DNA of 64,000 nt from Streptomyces sp. R33 (GTDB taxonomy: Bacteria; Actinomycetota; Actinomycetes; Streptomycetales; Streptomycetaceae): NCBI RefSeq assembly GCF_041200175.1, contig NZ_CP165727.1:2889501-2953500 (forward strand), in the 5' to 3' direction. The notes under the pieces are model-generated. The model was given only the letters and a program-made list of their open reading frames with translations, was not told the origin of the DNA and made no database searches. This document shows positions 24,648 through 33,726 of this stretch, in pieces; position 1 is the stretch's first letter; every line of letters begins with the position of its first letter. Made by a program: the position numbers and the translations under genes.

Positions 24648-26371
24648 CAGAACTCTCCCGAGGTCTTGTCGGGGCGCAGCCGCTCCAGCACCAGCAGGGA
24701 GACCGCGCACACCAGCATCAGAATCGTGCTCAGGGCCATCGCCTGCCCGTAGTTGAGCTCACCGGCCCGCCCCAGCAGCCGCGCCACGGCCACCGGCAGC
24801 GTCGGACGGTCCGGCCGCGCGATGAAGACGGTCGCCCCGAACTCCCCCAGCGAGATGGCGAAGGCGAACCCGGCCGCGATCAGCAGCGCCCGCCGCACCA
24901 GCGGCAGGTCCACCTCCCGCCAGGCCCTCAGCGGGGACGCCCCGAGCACCGCGGCGGCCTCCCGCAGCCGTGCGTCCACCGCGCGCAGCACCGGCAGCAT
25001 GGTCCGTACGACGAACGGGACGCCCACCAGCGCCTGGGCCAGCGGCACCAGGATCCACGAGGTCCGCAGATCCAGCGGCGGCTCGTCCAGGGTGATCAGG
25101 AAGCCGAAGCCGACCGTCACCGCCGACACCCCCAGCGGAAGCATCAACAGCGCATCGAACCCGCGCACGAACCGCCCCCCGCGCCGGGTCAGTGCCGCGG
25201 CCGCGAGCCCCCCGATCAGCAGGGCGATGGCGGTGGCGGCGAGCGCGTACTGCAGGGAGTTCCAGATCGCCTCCAGCGGTGGCACGAGGAACGTTCCGCC
25301 GCCGGCGCCCGCGTCCTGGAGCGCCCGGTAGAAGCCGAACCCGTACCCGCCGGGGGCGTCGAAGGACCGCTCCACCAGCACCAGCAGCGGGGCCACGATC
25401 AGCAGCGCCACCGTCACCAGCACCCCGCCGAGCAGGGCGCGCTGCCCCGGTCCGCTCGGCCGGTGTGCGGTCCGCGCCGGGTCCACCAGCCGCAGGGCGG
25501 TCTCCCGCCGGCGCACGGTCCAGGCGTGGACGGCGAGGATCAGGCCGACCGCCACGAACTGCACCATCGTGAGGACGGCGGCCGTCGGCAGGTCCAGCAG
25601 CTGCGCGGTCTGCCGGTAGACCTCCACCTCGAGGGTGGCGTACGAGGGCCCGCCCAGGATCTGCACGACGCCGAAGGAGGTGAAGGTGAAGAGGAACACC
25701 ATCAGCGAGGCGGCGGCCACGGCCGGTCCGAGCGCGGGCAGCGTCACCCGCCGCCAGGCGGCGAACCGTCCGGCGCCCAGCACGCGGGCGGCCTCCTCCT
25801 GGCGCGGGTCGAGCTGCGCCCAGAGTCCGCCGACCGTCCGTACGACGACGGCGTAGTTGAAGAAGACGTGGGCGAGCAGGATCGCCCACACGGTGGTGTC
25901 CAGCCGGACGCCCCACAGCTCGTCGAGCAGTCCGCCGCGCCCGACCAGCGCCAGGAAGGCCGTGCCGACCACCACGGTCGGCAGCACGAACGGGACCGTG
26001 ACCACCGCCCGCAGCAGTTGTTTGCCGGGGAACTCGAAGCGCGCGAAGACGTACGCGCCGGGGAGTGCGATCAGGAGCGTGAGCGCCGTGGACGCGCACG
26101 CCTGCCAGGTGGTGAACCAGAGCACGTCGGCGATGTCGGGCCGGGTCAGCACCTCGCCGATCCGGCCGAACTGCCAGCCGTCCTCGGTCTTGATCCCGCG
26201 GCCGACGATCGCGGCGACGGGGTAGGCGAAGAACAGCCCGAAGAAGGCGAGCGGTACGGCCATCAGGGCGAGCCTGACGGCCGTACCGCGTACGCCCTCC
26301 TTCGCGGGAGTGCTTTCGCGTGCGCTCTGGCGTCCTACTTCACGACGAGCGAGGACCATGTCTTGACCCAC
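24647..26371 (-). CDS. thiP: Thiamine ABC transporter permease, ThiP type (two fused halves)
   Basis: Membrane permease of up to 574 aa carrying two permease domains in one chain, as in ThiP and iron FbpB proteins. EAA-type loops are seen twice: EEAARVLGAGRFAAWRRV near residue 200 and LREAAAVLGASPLRAWREV near residue 470. About twelve hydrophobic segments are present. The start may be the ATG at 26371 or the one at 26359. Both lie inside the 3' end of thiB, so translation is probably coupled. Thiamine specificity is inferred from the operon. Confidence 0.87.
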   Translation of the reverse strand: MGQDMVLARREVGRQSARESTPAKEGVRGTAVRLALMAVPLAFFGLFFAYPVAAIVGRGIKTEDGWQFGRIGEVLTRPDIADVLWFTTWQACASTALTLLIALPGAYVFARFEFPGKQLLRAVVTVPFVLPTVVVGTAFLALVGRGGLLDELWGVRLDTTVWAILLAHVFFNYAVVVRTVGGLWAQLDPRQEEAARVLGAGRFAAWRRVTLPALGPAVAAASLMVFLFTFTSFGVVQILGGPSYATLEVEVYRQTAQLLDLPTAAVLTMVQFVAVGLILAVHAWTVRRRETALRLVDPARTAHRPSGPGQRALLGGVLVTVALLIVAPLLVLVERSFDAPGGYGFGFYRALQDAGAGGGTFLVPPLEAIWNSLQYALAATAIALLIGGLAAAALTRRGGRFVRGFDALLMLPLGVSAVTVGFGFLITLDEPPLDLRTSWILVPLAQALVGVPFVVRTMLPVLRAVDARLREAAAVLGASPLRAWREVDLPLVRRALLIAAGFAFAISLGEFGATVFIARPDRPTLPVAVARLLGRAGELNYGQAMALSTILMLVCAVSLLVLERLRPDKTSGEF

Positions 26372-27438
26372 TGCTCACGGTTCTTGGCGATGGTCTCCGG
26401 AGCGACGTTCTCGGGCTTCTCGATGACCACGCCGTGCTTCGTGAACAGCTCCGGCAGCTTCGCGTCCTTGACCACCGGGTTCACGAACATCTGCAGCGGC
26501 ATGTCCTCCTGGAACTTCTTGCTCACGAGGAAGTCGAGGAGCGCCTTGCCGCCCTCCTCGTTCTTCGCGCCCTTGAGCAGGCCCGCGAACTCGACCTGGC
26601 GGAAGCAGGTGCCGGTGGAGACGCCCGTGGGGGCCTCGGCCGGCTGCGGCTCGCCGTACAGGACCTCGACCGGCGGGCTGGAGGCGTAGGAGACGACCAG
26701 CGGGCGGTCGCCCTTGGCCTTCTTGCCGCCCGCGGAGCCCGAGAAGCGCTCGTTGTAGGCCTGCTCCCAGCCGTCGACGACCTCGACGCCGTTGGCCTTG
26801 AGCTTGGTCCAGTAGTCCTTCCACCCTTCCTCGCCGTACTTGCCGACGGAGGCGAGGAGGAAGCCGAGGCCAGGCGAGGAGGTCGCCGCGTTCTCGGTGA
26901 CCAGCAGGTTCTTGTACTCCGGCTTGATCAGGTCGTCCAGCGTCTGCGGCGGGGCGAGCTTCTTGTCGGCGAAGTACGCCTTGTCGTAGTTGACGCAGAT
27001 GTCGCCGGAGTCGATCGGGGTGACCCGGTGCTCCTTGTCGAGCACGTACTCGGGCTTCACGTCGGCCAGGCCCTTGGCCTCGTACGGCGTGAAGATCCCG
27101 TTGTCGAGGGCGCGCGAGAGGAGCGTGTTGTCGACACCGAAGAAGACGTCGCCGCGCGGGGAGCCCTTGGTGAGGATCTCCTGGTTGAGTGCGGCGCCCG
27201 CGTCCCCGGACTTCAGGACCTTGACGGTGTAGCCGCTCTGCTGCTCGAACTCCTTCAGGACCGTGTCGGTCACGTTGAAGGAGTCGTGGGAGACGAGCGT
27301 GACCGTCTTGGGCTTCGGCGACCCGCTCGCGCCGCCCTCGGACTTGTCCTTGGCGTCGCCGCCGCCGCAGGCGCTGAGCGTGGCGACGCCGAGCGCGGCC
27401 GCGAGCGCTGCGCCCGCGAACTTCTTGGTGGTGCTCAC
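26335..27438 (-). CDS. thiB: Thiamine-binding lipoprotein, ThiB type
   Basis: Extracellular binding protein of about 367 aa. I start it at GTG 27438 (VSTTKKFAGAALAAALG), 8 nt after AGGAGG. A lipoprotein signal with LSACGGG precedes the fold. ThiB-type features are VTLVSHDSFNVTD near residue 50, GDVFFGVDNTLLSRAL, YDKAYFADKKL, and VVDGWEQAYNERFSG. It is first in the thiB-thiP-thiQ operon. A TPP riboswitch lies 97-189 nt upstream of the start, and its ribosome site sits in a hairpin, so uptake should fall when thiamine diphosphate is plentiful. Confidence 0.92.
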   Translation of the reverse strand: MSTTKKFAGAALAAALGVATLSACGGGDAKDKSEGGASGSPKPKTVTLVSHDSFNVTDTVLKEFEQQSGYTVKVLKSGDAGAALNQEILTKGSPRGDVFFGVDNTLLSRALDNGIFTPYEAKGLADVKPEYVLDKEHRVTPIDSGDICVNYDKAYFADKKLAPPQTLDDLIKPEYKNLLVTENAATSSPGLGFLLASVGKYGEEGWKDYWTKLKANGVEVVDGWEQAYNERFSGSAGGKKAKGDRPLVVSYASSPPVEVLYGEPQPAEAPTGVSTGTCFRQVEFAGLLKGAKNEEGGKALLDFLVSKKFQEDMPLQMFVNPVVKDAKLPELFTKHGVVIEKPENVAPETIAKNREQWVKTWSSLVVK

Positions 27439-27447
27439 TGGTGATTC

Positions 27448-27466
27448 CTCCTGGGATGACCAGGAG
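27448..27466 (-). promoter_or_regulatory. Hairpin covering the thiB ribosome binding site
   Basis: On the minus strand CTCCTGG (27466-27460) pairs with CCAGGAG (27454-27448) around a five-base loop. The second arm contains most of the AGGAGG that serves the thiB GTG. This would hide the ribosome site, the usual output of a translational TPP riboswitch. Confidence 0.7.
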
Positions 27467-27474
27467 AAGACGCG

Positions 27475-27515
27475 GCCCTGCCCGGCGCTCAGTGCGAGCG
27501 GTCGCCGGGCAGGGC
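27475..27515 (-). promoter_or_regulatory. 13-bp hairpin between TPP aptamer and thiB ribosome site
   Basis: GCCCTGCCCGGCG (27475-27487) is perfectly complementary to 27503-27515, leaving a 15-nt loop. It lies between the aptamer and the sequestering hairpin. It may act as a terminator or as a structural spacer. No T run follows on the minus strand. Confidence 0.55.
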
Positions 27516-27534
27516 GCAACAGCTTGAGTGATGA

Positions 27535-27627
27535 CCGAACTTCCTACCCCGAATGACCGGGGCGAGGTTCAGAGGGTCTGCGGATGACGGTTACCGCACT
27601 CTCAGCGCTGTGGCGCTCCCCTGTCGG
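27535..27627 (-). promoter_or_regulatory. TPP riboswitch aptamer (THI element)
   Basis: Read on the minus strand, all conserved blocks of the thiamine diphosphate aptamer appear in order. These are GGGGAGC near the 5' end, CTGAGAG (27605-27599), ACCCTCTGAACCT (27577-27565), and CGGTCATTCGGGGTAGGAAG down to about 27539. The ends CCGA (27627-27624) and TCGG (27538-27535) can close P1. It lies between rlmN and thiB and should control thiB-thiP-thiQ. Confidence 0.93.
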
Positions 27628-27638
27628 AATATGCAATT

Positions 27639-27670
27639 GGTTCGGCCACAGGGTACCCCGTGGCCGAACC
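27639..27670 (-). terminator. Terminator after rlmN
   Basis: GGTTCGGCCAC (27639-27649) pairs with GTGGCCGAACC (27660-27670). The loop contains GGGTACCC, so the stem continues after one mismatch. On the minus strand it follows the rlmN stop by about 20 nt and is trailed by AATTGCATATT. It ends just before the TPP aptamer begins. Confidence 0.75.
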
Positions 27671-27690
27671 GGGGCGGAGGAAACCGCAGG

Positions 27691-28803
27691 CTAGCGCTCC
27701 GAGGCCGCCAGCTGGCCGCAGGCTCCGTCGATCTCCTGGCCGCGGGTGTCGCGGACGGTCACCGGCACGCCGTGGCGGGCGATGGCCTCCACGAAGGCCT
27801 TCTCGTCCTCGGGACGCGAGGCCGTCCACTTCGAGCCCGGCGTCGGGTTCAGCGGGATCAGGTTGACGTGGACACGCTTGCCCTTGAGCAGCCGGCCGAG
27901 GAGGTCGCCGCGCCAGGCCTGGTCGTTGATGTCGCGGATCAGCGCGTACTCGATGGAGATCCGGCGGCCCGACTTCTCCGCGTACTGCCAGGCCGCGTCG
28001 AGTACCTCGCGGACCTTCCAGCGGGTGTTCACGGGGACGAGGGTGTCGCGCAGCTCGTCGTCCGGCGCGTGCAGCGAGACCGCGAGGCGGCACTTGAAGC
28101 CCTCGTCGGCGAACCGCAGCATCGCCGGGACCAGGCCGACGGTGGAGACGGTGATGCCGCGCTGCGACAGGCCCAGGCCGTCGGGCTCGGGGTCGGTGAG
28201 GCGGCGGATCGCGCCGACGACCCGCTTGTAGTTCGCCAGCGGCTCGCCCATGCCCATGAAGACGATGTTGGACAGCCGGGCCGGGCCGCCGGGGACCTCG
28301 CCGTCGCGCAGCGCGCGCATGCCGTCGACGATCTGGTGGACGATCTCGGCGGTGGACAGGTTGCGGTCCAGGCCCGCCTGGCCGGTGGCGCAGAACGGGC
28401 AGTTCATACCGCAGCCGGCCTGCGAGGAGATGCACATGGTGACCCGGTCGGGGTAGCGCATCAGCACGGACTCGACGAGCGTGCCGTCGTGCAGCTTCCA
28501 CAGGGTCTTGCGGGTGGTGTCGTCGTCGCACGAGATGTGCCGGATGACGTTCATCAGCTCGGGCAGCAGCTCCTGCTGGAGCTTCTCGCGGGAGCCCGCC
28601 GGGATGTCGGTCCACTCGGCCGGGTCGTGCGCGTACCGGGCGAAGTAGTGCTGCGAGAGCTGCTTGGCCCGGAAGGGCTTCTCACCGATCGCGGCGACCG
28701 CCTCGCGCCGCTCCTCGGGCGTGAGGTCGGCGAGATGCCGGGGCGGCTTCTTGGCTCCGCGAGGGGCGACGAAGGTGAGCTCTCCCGGGACGGGGCGGGC
28801 CAT
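27691..28803 (-). CDS. rlmN: 23S rRNA (adenine2503-C2) methyltransferase RlmN
   Basis: Radical SAM enzyme of 370 aa that methylates A2503 of 23S rRNA and may act on A37 of some tRNAs. The iron-sulphur cluster motif is CGMNCPFC near residue 130. The SAM-site [11 protein letters not shown] is near 200, and the methyl-carrying cysteine is in IDGACGQL at the C terminus. The N-terminal helical domain ([18 protein letters not shown]) is present. GAGGAG precedes the ATG. A strong hairpin lies in its leader at 28825-28856. Confidence 0.95.
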   Translation of the reverse strand: MARPVPGELTFVAPRGAKKPPRHLADLTPEERREAVAAIGEKPFRAKQLSQHYFARYAHDPAEWTDIPAGSREKLQQELLPELMNVIRHISCDDDTTRKTLWKLHDGTLVESVLMRYPDRVTMCISSQAGCGMNCPFCATGQAGLDRNLSTAEIVHQIVDGMRALRDGEVPGGPARLSNIVFMGMGEPLANYKRVVGAIRRLTDPEPDGLGLSQRGITVSTVGLVPAMLRFADEGFKCRLAVSLHAPDDELRDTLVPVNTRWKVREVLDAAWQYAEKSGRRISIEYALIRDINDQAWRGDLLGRLLKGKRVHVNLIPLNPTPGSKWTASRPEDEKAFVEAIARHGVPVTVRDTRGQEIDGACGQLAASER

Positions 28804-28824
28804 GGCAGGTACTCCTCGTAAGAC

Positions 28825-28856
28825 GAAAGGCGCGCCGCAGAAGCAGCGCGCCTTTC
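28825..28856 (-). terminator. Hairpin between cdsA and rlmN
   Basis: GAAAGGCGCGC (28825-28835) pairs perfectly with GCGCGCCTTTC (28846-28856) around a 10-nt loop. On the minus strand it is followed by GTCTTACG. It probably ends the frr-cdsA transcript, but it is only 21 nt before the rlmN ATG and could act as an attenuator. Confidence 0.7.
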
Positions 28857-28964
28857 AAGAGTAACCGCCCGGACCCACCCAAAGCCTTCGGACGTACGTC
28901 GCCCCCGCTCAGCGGGGTCCCCCCGGTGAACCGCCCGCCGGCCGGAACCCGCGGGAGCCCGGTT

Positions 28965-30041
28965 TCAGCCGGTGCCGACGAAGGCCGCCAGCAGCAGCCA
29001 CACCACCGGGGCGGTCGGCAGCAGGGAGTCGAGCCGGTCCATGATGCCGCCGTGGCCCGGCAGCAGCGTGCCCATGTCCTTGATGCCCAGGTCCCGCTTG
29101 ATCATCGACTCGCCGAGGTCGCCCAGCGTGGCGCTGACCGCGACGGCGAGACCGAGCAGCAGGCCCTGCCACCAGGCACCCCCGTCGATCAGGAACTCCA
29201 TGCACAGCGCGCCGGCCCCCATCGCGAAGGCCACCGCCCCGAACAGCCCCTCGCGGGTCTTGCCTGGGCTGATGCGCGGCGCCAGCTTGTGCTTGCCGAA
29301 GCGCCAGCCCACCGCATAGGCCCCGGTGTCGCTGACCACGGTCAGCAGCAGGAACGTGACCACGCGCTCCGGACCGTCGTCGGCGGTGAGCAGCATCGCG
29401 ACGAAGGTGGCCAGGAAGGGCACGTAGAACGCCGCGAAGACGCCCGCGGTGACGTCCTTGAGGTAGTCCTCGGGCGGTTCGGTCATCCGCCAGACCAGGA
29501 CCGCCAGCGCGGTCAGGGCCATGGCCACCCAGGCGCCCTCGGCCCCGCGGACGTATCCGGCGATGACCATGGCGGCGCCGCCGACCGCGAGCGGGACGAG
29601 CGGCGCCTTGATGCCCTTCTTCTCCTGGAGCCGGGAGGTGAGCTCCCACAGGCCCACGACGACCGCGACGACGATGACGCCGACGAAGACCGCCTTCACG
29701 ATGAACAGCGAAGCGAAGATCACCGCACCGAGGCCGACACCGACCCCTATGGCGGCACGCAGGTCTCGCCCCGCCCGCTTCTTCTGCGGCGGGGGCGAGG
29801 CGTCCTGCGGTGCCTGCGAGGGCGGAGGCGGGGGGCTGGGCATGGGCTCCTGCGGCGGCGTCTCGGCGCGGAACGGGGGGCCGCCGTCGGCGGCGGCCCC
29901 CCGATCGCGTGCTTCCCGGTCGTCGAAGTCACGGCCGGCGGCATCGGGCACGATGGGCATGGGCCGAGTGTGCGGGCCCACCAGCGCATCGTATGCGGGA
30001 CCCGCCGGAACCTGCTCCGTGGCCCAGGGAGAGTCGTTCAT
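28965..30041 (-). CDS. cdsA: Phosphatidate cytidylyltransferase
   Basis: Membrane enzyme of 358 aa making CDP-diacylglycerol from phosphatidate and CTP. Residues 1-95 form a hydrophilic Pro-rich extension (PMPSPPPPPSQAPQDASPPP) not found in short bacterial CdsA. About eight membrane helices follow. The family signature near the C terminus is complete: SMIKRDLGIKDMGTLLPGHG, then GIMDRLDS, with SPGKTREG before it. The ATG overlaps the frr stop by one base. Confidence 0.93.
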   Translation of the reverse strand: MNDSPWATEQVPAGPAYDALVGPHTRPMPIVPDAAGRDFDDREARDRGAAADGGPPFRAETPPQEPMPSPPPPPSQAPQDASPPPQKKRAGRDLRAAIGVGVGLGAVIFASLFIVKAVFVGVIVVAVVVGLWELTSRLQEKKGIKAPLVPLAVGGAAMVIAGYVRGAEGAWVAMALTALAVLVWRMTEPPEDYLKDVTAGVFAAFYVPFLATFVAMLLTADDGPERVVTFLLLTVVSDTGAYAVGWRFGKHKLAPRISPGKTREGLFGAVAFAMGAGALCMEFLIDGGAWWQGLLLGLAVAVSATLGDLGESMIKRDLGIKDMGTLLPGHGGIMDRLDSLLPTAPVVWLLLAAFVGTG

Positions 30042-30598
30042 CAGACCTCGAGGAGCTCGGCTTCCTTGTGCTTGAGCAGCTCGTCGACCTGCGCGACGTA
30101 CTTCGCGGTGGTGTCGTCGAGCTCCTTCTCCGCGCGGCGCACCTCGTCCTCGCCGGACTCCTTGTCCTTGACGAGCTTGTCGAGGGCGTCCTTCGCCTTG
30201 CGGCGGATGGAGCGGATCGAGACCTTGGAGTCCTCGGCCTTGGTACGGGCGACCTTGATGTACTCCTTGCGGCGGTCCTGCGTCAGCTCGGGGAAGGTCA
30301 CCCGGATGATATTGCCGTCGTTGCTGGGGTTGACGCCCAGGTCGGAGTCGCGGATGGCCTGCTCGATGTTGCGCAGGGCGCTCTTGTCGAACGGGGTCAC
30401 GATCGCCATGCGCGGCTCGGGCACCGAGAAGGACGCGAGCTGGTTGATGGGCGTGATGGCGCCGTAGTAGTCGGCCACGATCTTGTTGAACATCGCCGGG
30501 TGCGCACGACCGGTGCGGATCGCGGCGAAGTCTTCCTTGGCGACGACGACGGCCTTCTCCATCTTCTCCTCGGCCTCGAGGAGGATTTCTTCGATCAC
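30041..30598 (-). CDS. frr: Ribosome recycling factor
   Basis: Cytoplasmic translation factor of 185 aa that, with EF-G, splits post-termination ribosomes. I place the start at the GTG giving [17 protein letters not shown], 6 nt after AGGAG, which restores the usual family length. An ATG 15 nt earlier is less suitable. Helical domain I and the inserted domain II ([20 protein letters not shown]) are complete, ending [20 protein letters not shown]. It lies between pyrH and cdsA, the standard actinobacterial order. Confidence 0.95.
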   Translation of the reverse strand: MIEEILLEAEEKMEKAVVVAKEDFAAIRTGRAHPAMFNKIVADYYGAITPINQLASFSVPEPRMAIVTPFDKSALRNIEQAIRDSDLGVNPSNDGNIIRVTFPELTQDRRKEYIKVARTKAEDSKVSIRSIRRKAKDALDKLVKDKESGEDEVRRAEKELDDTTAKYVAQVDELLKHKEAELLEV

Positions 30599-30683
30599 CA
30601 CGTGCTCCTGCATGTCAGATTTGGATGGTTCAGGCGGGCGGGGCGGGCTCGGCCCAGTGGGGCCGGGCCCGGCGTCGGGACGC

Positions 30684-31463
30684 TCAGGCCCGGGTGCCCT
30701 GGTCGCTCACGAGCGTGCCGATCTTCTCACCCTTGACGGCGCGGGCGATATTGCCCTCGGCGAGCAGCTCGAAGACCAGGATCGGCAGCTTGTTGTCACG
30801 GCACAGCGTGATGGCGGTGGCGTCGGCGACCTTGAGGTCGCGGGAGAGCACCTCGCTGTACTCCAGCGCGTCGAACTTCACCGCGTCGGGGTTCTTCTTG
30901 GGGTCGGAGTCGTAGACGCCGTCGACGCCGTTCTTGCCCATGAGCAGGGCCTCGGCGTCGATCTCCAGGGCACGCTGGGCGGCCGTGGTGTCGGTGGAGA
31001 AGTACGGCATGCCCATGCCGGCGCCGAAGATGACGACGCGGCCCTTCTCCAGGTGGCGTACGGCGCGCAGCGGGATGTACGGCTCCGCGACCTGGCCCAT
31101 GGTGATGGCGGTCTGCACGCGCGAGTCGATGCCTTCCTTCTCCAGGAAGTCCTGGAGGGCGAGGCAGTTCATGACGGTGCCGAGCATGCCCATGTAGTCG
31201 GACCGCGCACGGTCCATGCCCCGCTGCTGCAGTTCGGCGCCGCGGAAGAAGTTTCCGCCGCCGATCACGACGGCGATCTCCGCGCCGTCACGGACCACCG
31301 CGGCGATTTCGCGCGCGATGGCATGGACGACGTCGGGGTCGACGCCCAGTCCTCCACCACCGGAGAAGGCTTCGCCCGACAGCTTCAGCATGAAGCGGCG
31401 GCCCTTCTTGTCGTGGTCGCTCTTGTCGTCGGAAGCGGTGTGGGGGTCCACGCCCTGATTCAT
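30684..31463 (-). CDS. pyrH: UMP kinase
   Basis: Hexameric kinase converting UMP to UDP, about 259 aa. The start ATG at 31463 ([11 protein letters not shown]) follows AGGAGATCTCC. The amino-acid-kinase fold shows [13 protein letters not shown] near residue 25, [31 protein letters not shown], and [20 protein letters not shown]. About 20 hydrophilic residues precede the fold, more than in E. coli. It follows tsf after a strong hairpin and precedes frr by 85 nt. Confidence 0.95.
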   Translation of the reverse strand: MNQGVDPHTASDDKSDHDKKGRRFMLKLSGEAFSGGGGLGVDPDVVHAIAREIAAVVRDGAEIAVVIGGGNFFRGAELQQRGMDRARSDYMGMLGTVMNCLALQDFLEKEGIDSRVQTAITMGQVAEPYIPLRAVRHLEKGRVVIFGAGMGMPYFSTDTTAAQRALEIDAEALLMGKNGVDGVYDSDPKKNPDAVKFDALEYSEVLSRDLKVADATAITLCRDNKLPILVFELLAEGNIARAVKGEKIGTLVSDQGTRA

Positions 31464-31490
31464 GGAGATCTCCTCGTGCACATACGAAGA

Positions 31491-31537
31491 AGGCCATTGC
31501 CGGTGGGTCCTCGCGGTTCCCTCTACGGCAATGGCCT
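31491..31537 (-). terminator. Terminator between tsf and pyrH
   Basis: AGGCCATTGCCG (31491-31502) pairs perfectly with CGGCAATGGCCT (31526-31537) around a 23-nt loop. On the minus strand TCTTCG follows the stem. It separates the rpsB-tsf unit from pyrH-frr-cdsA. Confidence 0.75.
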
Positions 31538-31625
31538 CCTCGTCAGATCTGCGGTCGTTCCGCGCGCGGGCGGACGACTGCTTCAGACCCTACCGGGGTC
31601 CGGTGTCCGTCGTGTACGGACGGAC

Positions 31626-32462
31626 TCAGATGCCGACCTTGATGCGCGAGAAGCGCTTCAGGGTGACACCGGCCTCGTCCAGGACCTTCTGGACGGACTT
31701 CTTGTTGTCCAGCGCGTACGGCTGGCCGAGGAGGGTGGCCTCCTTGAAGAAGCCGTTGACGCGACCCTCGACGATCTTGGCGATGGCAGCCTCGGGCTTG
31801 CCCTCCGCGCGGGTGACCTCTTCGGCGATGCGGCGCTCGGACTCGACCTTGTCGGCCGGGACGTCCTCGGCGGAGAGCCACTGCGGGGCGAACGCGGCGA
31901 TGTGCTGCGCGACGCCGCGGGCGACCTCGGCGTTCTCCTTGTCGAGCTCGACCAGGACGCCGATCTGGAACGGCAGGTCGGGCATGGTGCGGTGCATGTA
32001 CGCCGTGACGTAACCGCCGGCGAACTGCGCGAAGCGGTCCAGGACGATCTTCTCGCCGAGGTTCGCGTTCGCCTCGTCCACGAAGGCGGTGACGGTCTTG
32101 CCGGGCTCGATCTCGGACGCGAGCAGCGCCTCGATGTCGGCCGGGGAGGTGGCGGCGACGTGCGCGGCCAGCTGGTTGGCGACGGCCAGGAACTTCTCGC
32201 CCTTGGCGACGAAGTCCGTCTCGCACTTCAGCTCGACGATGACACCGGAGGTGTTGTCGTCGGCGATGAGGGAGACGACGGCACCGTTCTCGGCAGAACG
32301 GCCCTCGCGCTTGGCGACGCCCTTCTGACCCTTGATACGGAGGGCCTCCATGGCCTTGTCGACGTCGCCGTCGGCCTCGACCAGCGCGTTCTTGCAGTCC
32401 AGCATGCCGGCGCCGGTGAGCTCGCGGAGCTTCTTGACGTCAGCGGCGGTGTAGTTCGCCAT
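31626..32462 (-). CDS. tsf: Translation elongation factor Ts
   Basis: Guanine nucleotide exchange factor for EF-Tu, 278 aa as usual in actinobacteria. The N-terminal UBA-like domain starts MANYTAADVKKLRELTGAGM and LDCKNALVEADGDVDKA. The EF-Tu contact region CETDFVAKGEKF (TDFV motif) is near residue 80. A C-terminal part ends VLDEAGVTLKRFSRIKVGI. It follows rpsB, separated by two hairpins that may reduce its expression relative to S2. Confidence 0.96.
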   Translation of the reverse strand: MANYTAADVKKLRELTGAGMLDCKNALVEADGDVDKAMEALRIKGQKGVAKREGRSAENGAVVSLIADDNTSGVIVELKCETDFVAKGEKFLAVANQLAAHVAATSPADIEALLASEIEPGKTVTAFVDEANANLGEKIVLDRFAQFAGGYVTAYMHRTMPDLPFQIGVLVELDKENAEVARGVAQHIAAFAPQWLSAEDVPADKVESERRIAEEVTRAEGKPEAAIAKIVEGRVNGFFKEATLLGQPYALDNKKSVQKVLDEAGVTLKRFSRIKVGI

Positions 32463-32504
32463 GAGTCTGTGATTCTCTCTCGAAGTCGTAGATCTACGGG
32501 TGAA

Positions 32505-32543
32505 CGGCGGAGGCGCCGCGCTTTTGGCGCGGCTCCCCCGCCG
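32505..32543 (-). terminator. Hairpin in the tsf leader
   Basis: CGGCGG (32505-32510) pairs with CCGCCG (32538-32543) and GCCGCGC (32515-32521) with GCGCGGC (32527-32533), with a small internal loop and a TTTTG tip. It lies in the rpsB-tsf gap, 43 nt before the tsf ATG, and may attenuate read-through. Confidence 0.6.
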
Positions 32544-32559
32544 TCATCGTCCGTGCTGC

Positions 32560-32589
32560 GAGTGCCCGGCGCATGAACGCCGGGCGCTC
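32560..32589 (-). terminator. Hairpin just after rpsB
   Basis: GAGTGCCCGGCG (32560-32571) pairs with CGCCGGGCGCTC (32578-32589), including one G-T pair, around a 6-nt loop. It starts 8 nt after the rpsB stop on the minus strand. Confidence 0.65.
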
Positions 32590-32597
32590 TCAGTGGG

Positions 32598-33476
32598 TCA
32601 GGCCTGCTCGGCGTCGGCGGCCGGGGCCTCGACAGCCTCGGCGGCCGGGGCCTCGACAGCGGCCTCGGCCGGAGCGGCCTCGGCGTCGTCGGCCTTCTTC
32701 TCGCCCTCGAGCAGGTCGCGCTCCCACTCGGCGAGCGGCTCGGCGGCGGCCTTCTCGCCCGGCTTCGAGTCACCGGTCGCAGCGCCGGAGCGGGCGATGA
32801 GGCCCTCGGCGACGGCGTCGGCGATCACGCGGGTGAGCAGGGTGACGGAACGGATCGCGTCGTCGTTGCCCGGGATCTTGTAGTCGACCTCGTCGGGGTC
32901 GCAGTTGGTGTCGAGGATCGCGACGACCGGGATGTGGAGCTTGCGCGCCTCACCGACGGCGATGTGCTCCTTCTTGGTGTCGACGATCCAGACGGCGCTG
33001 GGAACCTTCGACATCTCGCGGATACCACCGAGGGTCTTCTCCAGCTTGGTCTTCTCGCGGGAGAGGACCAGGAGCTCCTTCTTGGTGAGACCCGAGGCGG
33101 CGACGTCCTCGAAGTCGATCGCCTCAAGCTCCTTCAGACGCTGGAGGCGCTTGTAGACGGTGGAGAAGTTGGTGAGCATGCCACCCAGCCAGCGCTGGTT
33201 GACGTACGGCATACCAACGCGCGTCGCCTGCTCGGCGATGGCCTCCTGGGCCTGCTTCTTGGTACCGACGAACATGATGGAGCCGCCGTGGGCAACGGTC
33301 TCCTTGACGAACTCGTAGGCGCGGTCGATGTACGACAGCGACTGGAGCAGGTCGATGATGTAGATGCCGTTGCGCTCGGTGAAGATGAAGCGCTTCATCT
33401 TCGGGTTCCAGCGACGGGTCTGGTGACCGAAGTGGACGCCGCTTTCCAGCAGCTCCCGCATCGTAACGACGGCCAT
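32598..33476 (-). CDS. rpsB: 30S ribosomal protein S2
   Basis: Ribosomal protein of about 292 aa. The start is the second of two close ATGs ([20 protein letters not shown]), 6 nt after AGGAG. Conserved S2 segments include [40 protein letters not shown] and [21 protein letters not shown] tail of about 50 Ala/Glu-rich residues ([20 protein letters not shown]) extends beyond the typical core and is common in actinobacterial S2. The gene heads the rpsB-tsf unit. Confidence 0.96.
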   Translation of the reverse strand: MAVVTMRELLESGVHFGHQTRRWNPKMKRFIFTERNGIYIIDLLQSLSYIDRAYEFVKETVAHGGSIMFVGTKKQAQEAIAEQATRVGMPYVNQRWLGGMLTNFSTVYKRLQRLKELEAIDFEDVAASGLTKKELLVLSREKTKLEKTLGGIREMSKVPSAVWIVDTKKEHIAVGEARKLHIPVVAILDTNCDPDEVDYKIPGNDDAIRSVTLLTRVIADAVAEGLIARSGAATGDSKPGEKAAAEPLAEWERDLLEGEKKADDAEAAPAEAAVEAPAAEAVEAPAADAEQA

Positions 33477-33726
33477 GGCCATCTCCTTGGTTTCTCGGTT
33501 TGGTTCCTGACGCCCCACCGCGCCCTGCCCCCGAGAAGGGGACCGAGAGACGCTTTCACCCGGCCTGAGCGGCTGGTGCTGGGGCGTGCGAAGTCGACCC
33601 GGTGACCCGGATCGCCGTAAGAAGTGTACGGGACCGGGCGGTATGCCAGGTGACGCCGTTGTCCACACCCGGCCGCCTGTCCACAGGCGCGGTCACGCTG
33701 CGCGAGCCGGCGGCAACCTGGACGGC

